This document shows, piece after piece, positions 24,545 through 32,856 of a stretch of 64,000 nt of DNA (position 1 is its first letter; every line of letters starts with the position of its first letter). The stretch covers positions 4,216,001 through 4,280,000 of the forward strand of contig CBDDCL010000015.1 in the NCBI GenBank assembly GCA_965226245.1, read 5' to 3'. The translations under genes and the position numbers were made by a program. This DNA is from CBDCYS01 sp965226245 (GTDB lineage: Bacteria; Acidobacteriota; Terriglobia; Bryobacterales; UBA6623). The notes beneath the pieces are model-generated. The model had not been told where the DNA came from. It searched no databases and saw only the letters and a program-made list of their open reading frames with translations.

Positions 24545-27416
24545 AAAAAGGATTCACGGTAGATACAAGTAACCCGGCGAGATGGGAAATACCCGAGCTC
24601 GATTTGGTCATCTGGAAACCGTATCCCAACGAACCCACGGGAAGCTCCGCCAAGGACGCTTTCGTCGCCTCGAAAGCGCGGCCGGGCAGCGATGCCTTGG
24701 CTCCCGACGGCGCCATGAACAAGGTTTCGCCTTACGGTGCACCGGGTGAACACGGGGCCGCGGTGGGTAACGTCAATAAGGCACTCAATGCCCGCGCGGA
24801 TCTAAAGGCGGGCCGCGGCAATGCGACGATTAACCTCAAGGAGCAAGCCAAGGCGGCTTGGAAAGCTTCCGAGTGGACCGGAAGCGAGATGGAGCCCGAG
24901 CTGAAGGCCGTAGCCGAGAAGCTCAAGGCCTACCTGGGGCCCGAGGACGCCGGCGTGTATAACCGAGGGGACTCGCCGGAAGTCAAGGCGAAAAAGATCC
25001 AGCAGTTCGAAGAGGGGATCGACACCGCTTTGAAGAATGCCGTTGAGGAGGGCGCCCGCAAGGGCGCTCGTCGCAACGCCATACGCGAGCAACTCGCCAA
25101 CGACGCCCTGCGAGCCGGCGACGTGGAAACCTACACCTCTATCCGCGAGAGAATCATCAACGATGTGGCCTCCAACGAGGTCACGATACAAGCGATGGCG
25201 GAGGACTACCCGGCCGCTACCAAGAAACTCACCGGAATCGACGCCGACACGCCCGCGGGCAAGGAAGAGCTTCTCAGGGGCAAGTCTCGTGTCGCCCGCG
25301 AAGTGATGACCGGGGCGCGGGAGCCGCTGCCGGGCGAAGCGGTAACCCCGCTGCTCGACCGGGTTAAGGGGTTTGGCAGGGATACGCTGAGGACAGCGGG
25401 GGAAATCCTCGACACCGCCCTCCCGGCGCGAGCCAGGAATTTTGGCGGGAAGACCCTGACCGGCATGTTCGGGGCGGGTATTGTCTCCGCGGGCTACATC
25501 GCGGAGCAGGATGCGTCGATCGAGGAGGGACGCCGGGCAACCCCTCACGGGGCGGCGCTGGAAGTACTGAAAGGCTTCACGGCGACACCGTTCCAACATG
25601 CGAAAGAAATCACCGAGGGGGAGATCCTGAAATCCGACGCGGCCAAGGAATCCCGCTGGTGGGCCGCGTGGCGGGCGCTCGGTGAAGTGGGTGCGGAGAT
25701 GAGCGGCCACAACATGAGCCGGGGAATCCTGCACGAAGAGCTTCTCAAGGAAGCCGAGCGGGCGCGGGAGCTGGGGCGCGACCCGCACGAGTGGGCGGGA
25801 AAGGTGAGGGCGGGCATCCGGGTGGCGGGCGAGTTTACCTTGATGAACCCTATCTTTGAGGTTTTCAGCCGGGATTTTGACGCCGAACGGAAGGCGGCCC
25901 AAACGGAGCGCGACCTGGCGGACTACGCGCGGGCCAACCTCGACGACCAGCTTGAAACCGTGCAGTCGGTCCAGAACGAGATTCAGACTCTCCTTGAAGC
26001 CGGCAACCTGGACGACCCTTCGGTCCGGCAACGGCTCAACCGGCAGCTCGAACGCTTCACAAAGGCCCGAGAGCATCTGGAAAAGACGCACGCGGGCATC
26101 GGCGGCCAAATCGGTTTCGATAACCCAAACGTTGCCCGCATCAAGAATACCTTGGAGGGGTGGCCCGATCCGGATGCTTTGGGGAATGTGATCGCCGAGG
26201 CGACGAAGCCGCGTGAACCGCTGCCCGATGACGATTTCGATTTGGAGGACTTGCTGGCCGAGGTCGAGCAGTGGGACCGTAAACATGGGTGGGGTGAGAG
26301 TGAGGGCGCGGGGACAGAGAGTGAGAATGCAGGCGCCGGCTCGGGCTGGACGCGCAAGGGTGATCTCGAAACGCTGTCGGCAAACCCGCAAGGCGGCCAG
26401 CCGGTTTTTGATCCCGGAACCGGCGCGGATACCGCTTTCGACCCGCGTCCCGCCGCTGCGAGCGGACCGGCGGCGGAGCAATTGATTCAGTCGGCGGAAT
26501 CCGCCGCGGGGCGTTGTGATTTCCGGACCATGCACGGCATGGCGGGCGATCTGGCGGCTTCCTACCCGGGCCACCCGTGGCTCTCAGGCCGCTATCCGCA
26601 GCTTCAGAGGGACGAAGCGAACTATCAGGCCGCGCAATCCTCCTTGTCGCAGGCTCGCAACGTGCTCCAGAGGCCGGAGCCGACAAACGGGGATATTCAG
26701 CAGGCCGCCCAGATTGCTTTGCAGGCGCAGAGCATCGCTCCCCCGTGCATGTCGCAACAGGTATCGATGTTGAACGGACCCATCTCCCAGGCGCAGCAAG
26801 CCGTGCAAGCGCGCAACCGGGCGAACCGGCGAGCGGGGATGCAGAGTCTGCTGGGTGCGCTGGTGAGCGTGCAGTCGTCGATAAGTTCGGGCCGAACGGC
26901 GACAGCCTATCAGCCGCCCTACTCGCCGAATTCCGGGTTGTCGACTCTGACCAGCGTCATCAGCCAGGCGACGGGCGGCGCGACGGTTCCCAGCGGAGGT
27001 GCTTCGCCCAGCGGAGGCGTTTCGCCCGGCGGAGGCGGCGCGGCACCCAATTGCAACTCCTGCCTCATCGGCACCTTCATCGCAGGCAACACCTATCCCT
27101 ACCTGTTCGAGTTCACGTATTCGTTCAGGAATCAGGGAGGGTGCACAAACGGCCGCACGCGGATGTACGAAGTGATAACTTTTTCACCCGATGAGGACAG
27201 CAACGGCAACCCGCTGCGGCACTCCAACTCGAGCGCGGCCCGTTACCTGCAGGCGAAGAGGGGCTACGGCGGCGTGCGGGCCCGGCAGATCTGCGGACCG
27301 TGCGGCAGTGTTTCGCAAGCGCGGGCGGCGGTGAGCCGGCTCTGTCCCCGGCCGGCGCACAACATCTCGGTCGGACCGGGGGGCGCTACAATCGACGGAC
27401 GAAGGATTTCACCGTG

Positions 27417-28443
27417 ATGGGGTATTTAGTTGACTCCAGTAGCCACAATATGTTGTGGTTGGGGGCATGAAGGAGGACTACCCCCGAAACCTCGTCGAGT
27501 TGGAAGCTCGATTCTCGACCGAGGAGGCGTGCCGGGAGTACCTGCTGAAGCTGCGCTGGCCGGAGGGGTTCGTGTGCCCGCGCTGTGGGATCCAGTCCTC
27601 ATGGGCCAGCAAACGCAATCTGCTGCTCTGCGCCGACTGCGGTTACCAGGCCTCGGTGACGGCGGGCACGATTTTCCAGGACACCCGCAAGCCCTTGACG
27701 TTGTGGTTCCGGGCGGCTTGGTGGGTGACAACGCAAAAAGGCGGGGCCAGCGCGCTGGAGTTGCAGCGGGTCTTGGGTTTGGGTAGCTATGTAACCGCCT
27801 GGACCTGGCTGCACAAGTTCCGCCGCGCCATGGTGCGCCCCGGTCGCAATCGGCTGGTCGGCCGGGTGGAGGTGGACGAAACGTATGTGGGCGGAGTCGA
27901 AGAGGGCGTCCGAGGTCGCGAAATGGTTGGCAAAGCGTTAGTTGCGGTTGCTGCCGAGGAGGATGGGCGCGGTATGGGTCGCATCCGGCTCCGTCGGATC
28001 GCGGATGCCTCAGCGGCGAGCTTGGAAGCCTTTGTCGAAGAAGCTATCCAACCTGGCAGCCTCGTGCACACCGACGGCTGGGAAGGCTATGCGGGATTGG
28101 AGAACAAAGGATACCGCCATGAAGTCACCGTGCTGCGCGGGAAGCGGCAATCGGCGAGTAAGCTGCTGCCGAGAGTCCATCGTGTCGCCTCTCTGCTAAA
28201 GCGCTGGCTGTTGGGGACCCACCAGGGGGCTGTCAGTCACGAGTATTTGGACTACTACCTGGACGAGTTCACGTTCCGCTTCAACCGGCGGACCTCACGG
28301 TCGCGCGGCAAACTTTTCTATCGCCTCCTCCAGCAGGCGGTCGCCGCCGACCCTGCTCCCTATAAGACAATGGTCGAGGCCACCAGGGCCGGCACCCCCA
28401 CCCCCAAGATGTAGTGGCTACTGGAGTCAACTAAATACCCCAT
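27417..28443 (+). mobile_element. IS1595-family element, copy 2 (1,027 bp)
   Basis: Flanked by the 8-bp repeats TCACCGTG at 27409-27416 and 28444-28451. It landed in the GTGA overlap between the large secreted-protein gene and the next gene. The first base of the element completes the upstream TGA stop, and the duplicated TCACCGTG gives the downstream gene back its GTG start. Confidence 0.95.
27467..28414 (+). CDS. IS1595-family transposase, copy 2
   Basis: Protein identical to copy 1 (315 residues from the ATG). Reads in the direction of the operon it interrupts, so it can be expressed by read-through and can also affect expression of the gene behind it. Confidence 0.95.
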   Translation: MKEDYPRNLVELEARFSTEEACREYLLKLRWPEGFVCPRCGIQSSWASKRNLLLCADCGYQASVTAGTIFQDTRKPLTLWFRAAWWVTTQKGGASALELQRVLGLGSYVTAWTWLHKFRRAMVRPGRNRLVGRVEVDETYVGGVEEGVRGREMVGKALVAVAAEEDGRGMGRIRLRRIADASAASLEAFVEEAIQPGSLVHTDGWEGYAGLENKGYRHEVTVLRGKRQSASKLLPRVHRVASLLKRWLLGTHQGAVSHEYLDYYLDEFTFRFNRRTSRSRGKLFYRLLQQAVAADPAPYKTMVEATRAGTPTPKM

Positions 28444-28448
28444 TCACC

Positions 28449-29489
28449 GTGATGATGATTGTTCCAAGATACACGTGCACGCGCCCGCTCCGGGCGATCT
28501 CGCGGATGCTGCTTTGCGGGGTCCTTTTGACGGCCGGAGTGTCACCCGTCCTCGCCAAGAAAAAGCAAGTGCAGCCGGTGGCGGTCAGCTCCGCCGGCGT
28601 CGGTCCGGTGAATATGAGGACGGTCAACCAGCGCTGGGCCGGAAGCCGGGCGATCATCAGAGTGCCCGCCGCAATCAAGAAAGGAAAAGACAAGCAGGGC
28701 TGGTCGAGGAGTGACTGGCTGCCCGCGCCGCGGTTGCCCGGCGAACGGGAGGTCAAGTTCCGCATCTGGGTTTCCGACCGTGAGGCGCTGGCGCGCGAGG
28801 GCTATCTCTACCGCAAGAAGTCGATTCGTCCGGGCACGGCCTTCGTGGCGGAGAATTGGGCGCTTTCCATGCCGTCTAAAGGGAGAGGGCTTCACTTGAA
28901 GTTACGTCTTGAATCCGTTCCCGTGGAGGCGCGGATCGAGTTCACCAAACATAGGCTGGACGAACTAGAAGACATCGAAAGGGTGATGCGAATTCAGATC
29001 TTCCAGCTCACAGCTCCGGCGCCGGGCGCGGTTTCACTGACACAGAATGCTCCCACGGAGGCGTCGCGCGCCCTGTCGGCGCCGGCGCTGATGCCACGCG
29101 CTCCCGCCCCGGCGCCAGCGGCCGCGATTTCTTCTTCTCCCGCTCAGGAAGAACCGGCGACGTTTAGTCCGTGGGTCAGTATCGATCTGGCCGGCGTGCA
29201 GCCCGCGAACGTCGAGAAGGGCACGGAAGTCCGGTTGGTGATTCACTACCGAGTCGAGGGAATACCACCGGGGATGCCTTTCGAGATCGTGGAACACCGC
29301 AGCCTGCGGTTCGGGGAAACAGTGATCTACCAGTTCGACGACTCGATCGCCCGCACAGCCGGCACGTATTCGTCGGCCGAAACGGTGACGGTCCCCGCCG
29401 ACGCGCCCTCGGGAGTCTATACGTTTCAAGCCAAGGTGACACTCGCGGGAGTGTCGTCAGAGGGCAGCGCGCTCTTTCGTGTCCCATGA
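28449..29489 (+). CDS. exported hypothetical protein, third gene of the secreted operon
   Basis: 346 residues. A signal peptide (ISRMLLCGVLLTAGVSPVLA) precedes a basic segment, a beta-rich domain (REVKFRIWVSDREALAREGYLYRK and following), an Ala/Pro-rich linker (APALMPRAPAPAPAAA) and a C-terminal beta-sandwich-like domain (VEKGTEVRLVIHYRVEG; DAPSGVYTFQAKVTLAG) ending in a strand. Start: GTG at 28449 followed by two ATG codons. Before insertion of IS1595 copy 2 this start overlapped the stop of the previous gene. No known family recognised; probably acts outside the inner membrane with the two upstream proteins. Confidence 0.7.
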   Translation: MMMIVPRYTCTRPLRAISRMLLCGVLLTAGVSPVLAKKKQVQPVAVSSAGVGPVNMRTVNQRWAGSRAIIRVPAAIKKGKDKQGWSRSDWLPAPRLPGEREVKFRIWVSDREALAREGYLYRKKSIRPGTAFVAENWALSMPSKGRGLHLKLRLESVPVEARIEFTKHRLDELEDIERVMRIQIFQLTAPAPGAVSLTQNAPTEASRALSAPALMPRAPAPAPAAAISSSPAQEEPATFSPWVSIDLAGVQPANVEKGTEVRLVIHYRVEGIPPGMPFEIVEHRSLRFGETVIYQFDDSIARTAGTYSSAETVTVPADAPSGVYTFQAKVTLAGVSSEGSALFRVP

Positions 29490-29534
29490 TCCCACCGGCG
29501 TGCCTTAACTACCAATACGAGGGGGGAAAGCCGG

Positions 29535-29559
29535 GAGTTCGGGGACCGAGCCCGAGCTT
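29535..29559 (+). repeat. REP-like palindrome, copy 4 (degenerate)
   Basis: GAGTTCGGGGACCGAGCCCGAGCTT followed by the GGCGGTTGGAGCGATTCA tail also seen after copy 1. The right arm has two changes that weaken the stem. Confidence 0.65.
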
Positions 29560-29604
29560 GGCGGTTGGAGCGATTCACGGAAAGTCGGGACAGAAAGTCG
29601 GGGG

Positions 29605-29684
29605 AAAGTCGGGGACAGGCAACGACTTTCCAGGACGCTGGCAGGCCAGCCACATTCACCTGGCTTGATTGCCTAGGCCGGTCC
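29605..29684 (+). repeat. ~80-bp dispersed structured repeat, copy 2
   Basis: AAAGTCGGGGACAGGCAACGACTTTCCAGG then GGCCAGCCACATTCACCTGGCTTGATTGC and AGGCCGGTCC. Two extra AAAGTCGGG starts lie just before it (29581 and 29594), as if the first segment had been tandemly repeated. Confidence 0.7.
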
Positions 29685-29788
29685 TTGAGGCCCGGCGTCC
29701 CCCGCACCCCCAAAATCTGCTTCTGGCGAACGGCCGTCAGCAACGGCCGTTCGGGGGTTGGGGTGGGCTCCAGGGCCGGTCGCCTCGC

Positions 29789-29864
29789 GGCCGGTCCCTC
29801 ACAAAACAACACCTCCCCAACCAAGTTCGCTGGAGCGCTCTGGTCCGTATCCAACAACGACCCG
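29789..29864 (+). repeat. 76-bp dispersed repeat, copy 1
   Basis: GGCCGGTCCCTCACAAAACAACACC to CCAACAACGACCCG; the same 76 bases with four or five changes lie at 32032-32107. It contains no gene of its own. Confidence 0.75.
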
Positions 29865-30177
29865 GAGAGTCCGTGACCACCTGGCTAACAACTCGGGCGT
29901 TACCTGCGGCGTGGTTCTTGCGCTGTCGGCTGCAACGCCTTGTCTGGCCGCGCGCCGGCCGGGGAAGACTCGTGAAGCTTTTCAACAACCCATTGCCGAA
30001 GTACGGTGCTCTCCTTGACGCCCTTGGACCGCGCGATTCTGCTGAGCTGCCGAGCTTCTCTAGGTTGTAGCTCGATGCTCAGCGGCGTGCCCTTTGCGCG
30101 TACAAAAACGGGCTCTCCAGTTTCTTCCAGATCCTCTTCAAAGTCTGTCAGATCGTGGGAGCCCCAGAACTTCGCCA

Positions 30178-31204
30178 ATGGGGTATTTAGTTGACTCCAG
30201 TAGCCACTACATCTTGGGGGTGGGGGTGCCGGCCCTGGTGGCCTCGACCATTGTCTTATAGGGAGCAGGGTCGGCGGCGACCGCCTGCTGGAGGAGGCGA
30301 TAGAAAAGTTTGCCGCGCGACCGTGAGGTCCGCCGGTTGAAGCGGAACGTGAACTCGTCCAGGTAGTAGTCCAAATACTCGTGACTGACAGCCCCCTGGT
30401 GGGTCCCCAACAGCCAGCGCTTTAGCAGAGAGGCGACACGATGGACTCTCGGCAGCAGCTTACTCGCCGATTGCCGCTTCCCGCGCAGCACGGTGACTTC
30501 ATGGCGGTATCCTTTGTTCTCCAATCCCGCATAGCCTTCCCAGCCGTCGGTGTGCACGAGGCTGCCAGGTTGGATAGCTTCTTCGACAAAGGCTTCCAAG
30601 CTCGCCGCTGAGGCATCCGCGATCCGACGGAGCCGGATGCGACCCATACCGCGCCCATCCTCCTCGGCAGCAACCGCAACTAACGCTTTGCCAACCATTT
30701 CGCGACCTCGGACGCCCTCTTCGACTCCGCCCACATACGTTTCGTCCACCTCCACCCGGCCGACCAGCCGATTGCGACCGGGGCGCACCATGGCGCGGCG
30801 GAACTTGTGCAGCCAGGTCCAGGCGGTTACATAGCTACCCAAACCCAAGACCCGCTGCAACTCCAGCGCGCTGGCCCCGCCTTTTTGCGTTGTCACCCAC
30901 CAAGCCGCCCGGAACCACAACGTCAAGGGCTTGCGGGTGTCCTGGAAAATCGTGCCCGCCGTCACCGAGGCCTGGTAACCGCAGTCGGCGCAGAGCAGCA
31001 GATTGCGTTTGCTGGCCCATGAGGACTGGATCCCACAGCGCGGGCACACGAACCCCTCCGGCCAGCGCAGCTTCAGCAGGTACTCCCGGCACGCCTCCTC
31101 GGTCGAGAATCGAGCTTCCAACTCGACGAGGTTTCGGGGGTAGTCCTCCTTCATGCCCCCAACCACAACATATTGTGGCTACTGGAGTCAACTAAATACC
31201 CCAT
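30178..31204 (-). mobile_element. IS1595-family element, copy 3 (1,027 bp)
   Basis: 8-bp target duplication CTTCGCCA at 30170-30177 and 31205-31212. Inserted in the antitoxin gene after codon 21, in the same direction as that gene. Confidence 0.95.
30207..31154 (-). CDS. IS1595-family transposase, copy 3
   Basis: Identical in protein sequence to the other four copies (315 residues from the ATG). Lies in line with the toxin promoter upstream, so read-through from the toxin-antitoxin operon may drive it. Confidence 0.95.
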   Translation of the reverse strand: MKEDYPRNLVELEARFSTEEACREYLLKLRWPEGFVCPRCGIQSSWASKRNLLLCADCGYQASVTAGTIFQDTRKPLTLWFRAAWWVTTQKGGASALELQRVLGLGSYVTAWTWLHKFRRAMVRPGRNRLVGRVEVDETYVGGVEEGVRGREMVGKALVAVAAEEDGRGMGRIRLRRIADASAASLEAFVEEAIQPGSLVHTDGWEGYAGLENKGYRHEVTVLRGKRQSASKLLPRVHRVASLLKRWLLGTHQGAVSHEYLDYYLDEFTFRFNRRTSRSRGKLFYRLLQQAVAADPAPYKTMVEATRAGTPTPKM

Positions 31205-31251
31205 CTTCGCCAACTCTTCAATGGAATCAGTGTTTGGCGGCCCTTGCCCTT

Positions 31252-31521
31252 TTATCGTTTTTTCCATCGGTTATATCGTTCTTTCTCCTTCCGAGTCATC
31301 GGCCGGGCCGTGACAGGGAAGCCTTTGGCATTGGGAAATTGAATGACAACAGAGAAGAGATACCGCCCGGATGAGGTTCGCCCCAGTACGTAGTAGACAG
31401 GGTTCCTTCCGTGAGACTTTGCGCGCTGAACCAGTGCTTGGCCAAAACAAACTTCTTCGACTTCTCCTGGTTGAACGGCGTGACGCGCAATGTGAATGAC
31501 TCGATCCGCCGGCCAAACCAC
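31252..31521 (-). CDS. BrnT-family-like toxin, intact
   Basis: 89 residues from a GTG at 31521. WPADRVIHIARHAVQPGEVEEVCFGQ, then NPVYYVLGRTSSGRYLFSVVIQFP and VTARPMTRKEKERYNRWKK, the pattern of BrnT/RelE-fold toxins that cleave mRNA. The longer frame upstream to 31818 is low-complexity and unlikely to be coding. The antitoxin start overlaps the toxin end, so toxin precedes antitoxin as in brnTA operons. The toxin has no visible lesion although its antitoxin is interrupted. No clear ribosome site precedes the GTG, so the exact start is uncertain. Confidence 0.75.
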   Translation of the reverse strand: MVWPADRVIHIARHAVQPGEVEEVCFGQALVQRAKSHGRNPVYYVLGRTSSGRYLFSVVIQFPNAKGFPVTARPMTRKEKERYNRWKKR

Positions 31522-31574
31522 TTTACCAGACCGCCCAGCCGGCGACGGCGCTGTTGAGACTAAACTAAACGACG

Positions 31575-31931
31575 CTATTCGGGCGTTCCGAGGAATGGGC
31601 AATACTTGTAAGCAACTAACGCTGCCATCACGCCCAACACTGCAGCCGGGCCGATATTCGCTGCTTCGTCGTGGATCAAGTGAGTCACAACGGCCCCGGT
31701 CATGACGCATGCCATCAGCGAAGCGCCCCAAAAGCGACGTTTCGGCAGAAACAACAGCACCGCCGCGATCAGCTCCAGAAGTCCGGAGAACTGCGAGAAC
31801 CAGCCTGGATAGCCCCAAGCAATGAACTGCGCGGCCATGCGCCCGGTGAGTTTCATGCCCCCGGAAAGCACCATCGGTATGGCCAGGATGTAGGGCAGGG
31901 TTTTGTAGAGCTTCGAATCTGCGCGCGGCAT
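31575..31931 (-). CDS. DoxX-family membrane protein
   Basis: 118 residues from the ATG at 31931 (AAGGGAG six bases upstream). Four predicted membrane helices: YILAIPMVLSGGMKLTG, SQFSGLLELIAAVLLFLP, GASLMACVMTGAVVTHLIH and GPAAVLGVMAALVAYKY. The Gly-Met-Lys-Leu near the first helix and the central GLLELIAAVLL are typical of DoxX/DoxD-like proteins, linked to quinone or thiol redox. Immediate function unknown. Just upstream begins the ~80-bp dispersed repeat. Confidence 0.85.
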   Translation of the reverse strand: MPRADSKLYKTLPYILAIPMVLSGGMKLTGRMAAQFIAWGYPGWFSQFSGLLELIAAVLLFLPKRRFWGASLMACVMTGAVVTHLIHDEAANIGPAAVLGVMAALVAYKYCPFLGTPE

Positions 31932-31963
31932 GGTAACTCCCTTTGAATCATAGATGGCGAAAG

Positions 31964-32040
31964 AAAGTCGGATCAGGTTACGACTTTCCAGGACCGGTCG
32001 GCCAGCCATGTTCAGATAGCTTGATTGCATAGGCCGGTCC
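31964..32040 (+). repeat. ~80-bp dispersed structured repeat, copy 3
   Basis: AAAGTCGGATCAGGTTACGACTTTCCAGG then GGCCAGCCATGTTCAGATAGCTTGATTGC and AGGCCGGTCC, colinear with 29605-29684. It runs directly into the 76-bp repeat starting at 32032. Confidence 0.7.
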
Positions 32041-32107
32041 CTCACAAAACAACACCTCGCCGACCAAGTTCGGTGGGGCGCTCTGGTCCGTATCCAACAA
32101 CGACCCG
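32032..32107 (+). repeat. 76-bp dispersed repeat, copy 2
   Basis: Matches 29789-29864 except at a few positions. Shares its first ten bases with the end of the preceding repeat, so the two families are often joined. Confidence 0.75.
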
Positions 32108-32349
32108 CCCATCCGCGCGCCCAACCACGACTCGACCGGCCGAAACTGGCCGCCCTACCTCCACCCGAAATCCGGCGATCCGGGCTTGCCAAGCAGTCGG
32201 TCGCTGACAAAAACACGTCATTTTCGAAAATTGTCGCAACCAGTCACGGAAATTTAAAAAAGATATTCTCATTAGAATCAACCCATTGGCCCCAAGACCC
32301 CCAAATCACCCCCATCGGCCTGTTAGCGTAAACGTGAGACGCATACGTT

Positions 32350-32856
32350 ATGAAAAAATCATCCAATAGCAACGTAACACCCATCCATTCATCCAACAGC
32401 AGTAGCGACGGCTCAACGGCTGAACGGCTCAACAACTCAACCGTTCCAACACCCATCAATCAGTCCAACGACAGAAACGACGGCCTAACGCCGTCGCAAG
32501 AACGTGCCATCAAAGCCCTGCTCACGTCGCGCTCCATCGCCGCCGCCGCCCGCCAAGCCAAGGTCGGCGAAAGCAGCCTCCGCCGCTGGCTGCGCGAGGA
32601 CGACAATTTCCAAGACAAGCTGCGCCGCCTCCGCGAGCAAGCCCTGTCGCACGCCGCCCTGCAACTCCAGGAAGGCGTCAGCAAGGCCGTCGGAATCCTC
32701 TACGACCTTATCGAGCGCGACAAACGCATCGAGCCCGGACGCTCTTCACTCATCCGCACTGCCCTGGATTTCGGTTTTCGCTCCAGCGTCTACAACGACG
32801 TCATCGAGCGCATGAAAACCCTCGAGAAGAATCAAGCCGCGGGGTCGAAGCAATGA
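32350..32856 (+). CDS. phBC6A51-type helix-turn-helix protein (phage terminase small subunit-like)
   Basis: 168 residues. The core, LTPSQERAIKALLTSRSIAAAARQAKVGESSLRRWLRED, is a helix-turn-helix of the phBC6A51 type, followed by a long helical region (DKLRRLREQALSHAALQLQEGVSKAVGIL). Related proteins are numerous in Acidobacteria and in prophages. The first ~45 residues are Ser/Asn-rich, and part of them (GSTAERLNNST) is encoded by 9-nt CGGCTCAAC-type units at 32409-32442. The N-terminus therefore seems to have been extended by repeat DNA, and the true start could be further in. It overlaps the next gene by ATGA. Confidence 0.7.
   Translation: MKKSSNSNVTPIHSSNSSSDGSTAERLNNSTVPTPINQSNDRNDGLTPSQERAIKALLTSRSIAAAARQAKVGESSLRRWLREDDNFQDKLRRLREQALSHAALQLQEGVSKAVGILYDLIERDKRIEPGRSSLIRTALDFGFRSSVYNDVIERMKTLEKNQAAGSKQ

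Larger units (their letters stand above)
23044..27417 (+). pseudogene. large exported protein (~1,112 aa) split by IS1595 copy 1
   Basis: The 5' part (23044-23517, 158 residues) has a signal-like segment (ASLGVLLCCLANPSLPGQAP). After removing the IS (23518-24544) and one 8-bp duplication, the frame continues without loss as FTVDTSNPARWEIPELDLVIW and runs to 27417. The reconstructed protein is mostly helical and charged (residues ~190-720), with one short apolar stretch, then a Gly/Ser/Pro-rich linker and a C-terminal domain of about 110 residues with six cysteines (CNSC, GGC, CGPC, RLC). I recognise no family. The 3' part has an in-frame TTG but no signal peptide, so export is lost. Confidence 0.8.
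29900..31267 (-). pseudogene. CopG/BrnA-type antitoxin split by IS1595 copy 3
   Basis: Read on the minus strand: ATG at 31267, MEKTIKGQGPPNTDSIEELAK (21 codons), then the IS (31204-30178). After removing one 8-bp duplication it continues as FWGSHDLTDFEEDLEE, then VRAKGTPLSIELQPREARQLSRIARSKGVKESTVLRQWV. The FWxxHD/TD segment followed by a ribbon-helix-helix-like C-terminus is the BrnA/CopG antitoxin layout. The IS junction creates a TTG (30178) that could restart translation of the last ~92 codons without the toxin-facing N-terminus. The start lies inside the 3' end of the toxin gene, 16 bases of overlap. The last ~25 codons run into repeat-like sequence. Confidence 0.82.

Noticed and set aside
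24802..26574. 590-codon open frame antisense to the large secreted protein
   Set aside because: Antisense shadow; the sense frame has the signal peptide, operon overlap and exact rejoining across the IS.
29880..29960. Integron attC-like site (TAACAACTCGGGCGTTA and GGCTGCAACGCC)
   Set aside because: Core bases resemble an attC but the GTTRRRY box does not fit, pairing of inner boxes is poor, and no integrase is nearby.
31522..31818. N-terminal extension of the BrnT-like toxin
   Set aside because: The extra ~99 codons are low-complexity, overlap the DoxX 3' end antisense, and toxins of this family are about 90 residues.
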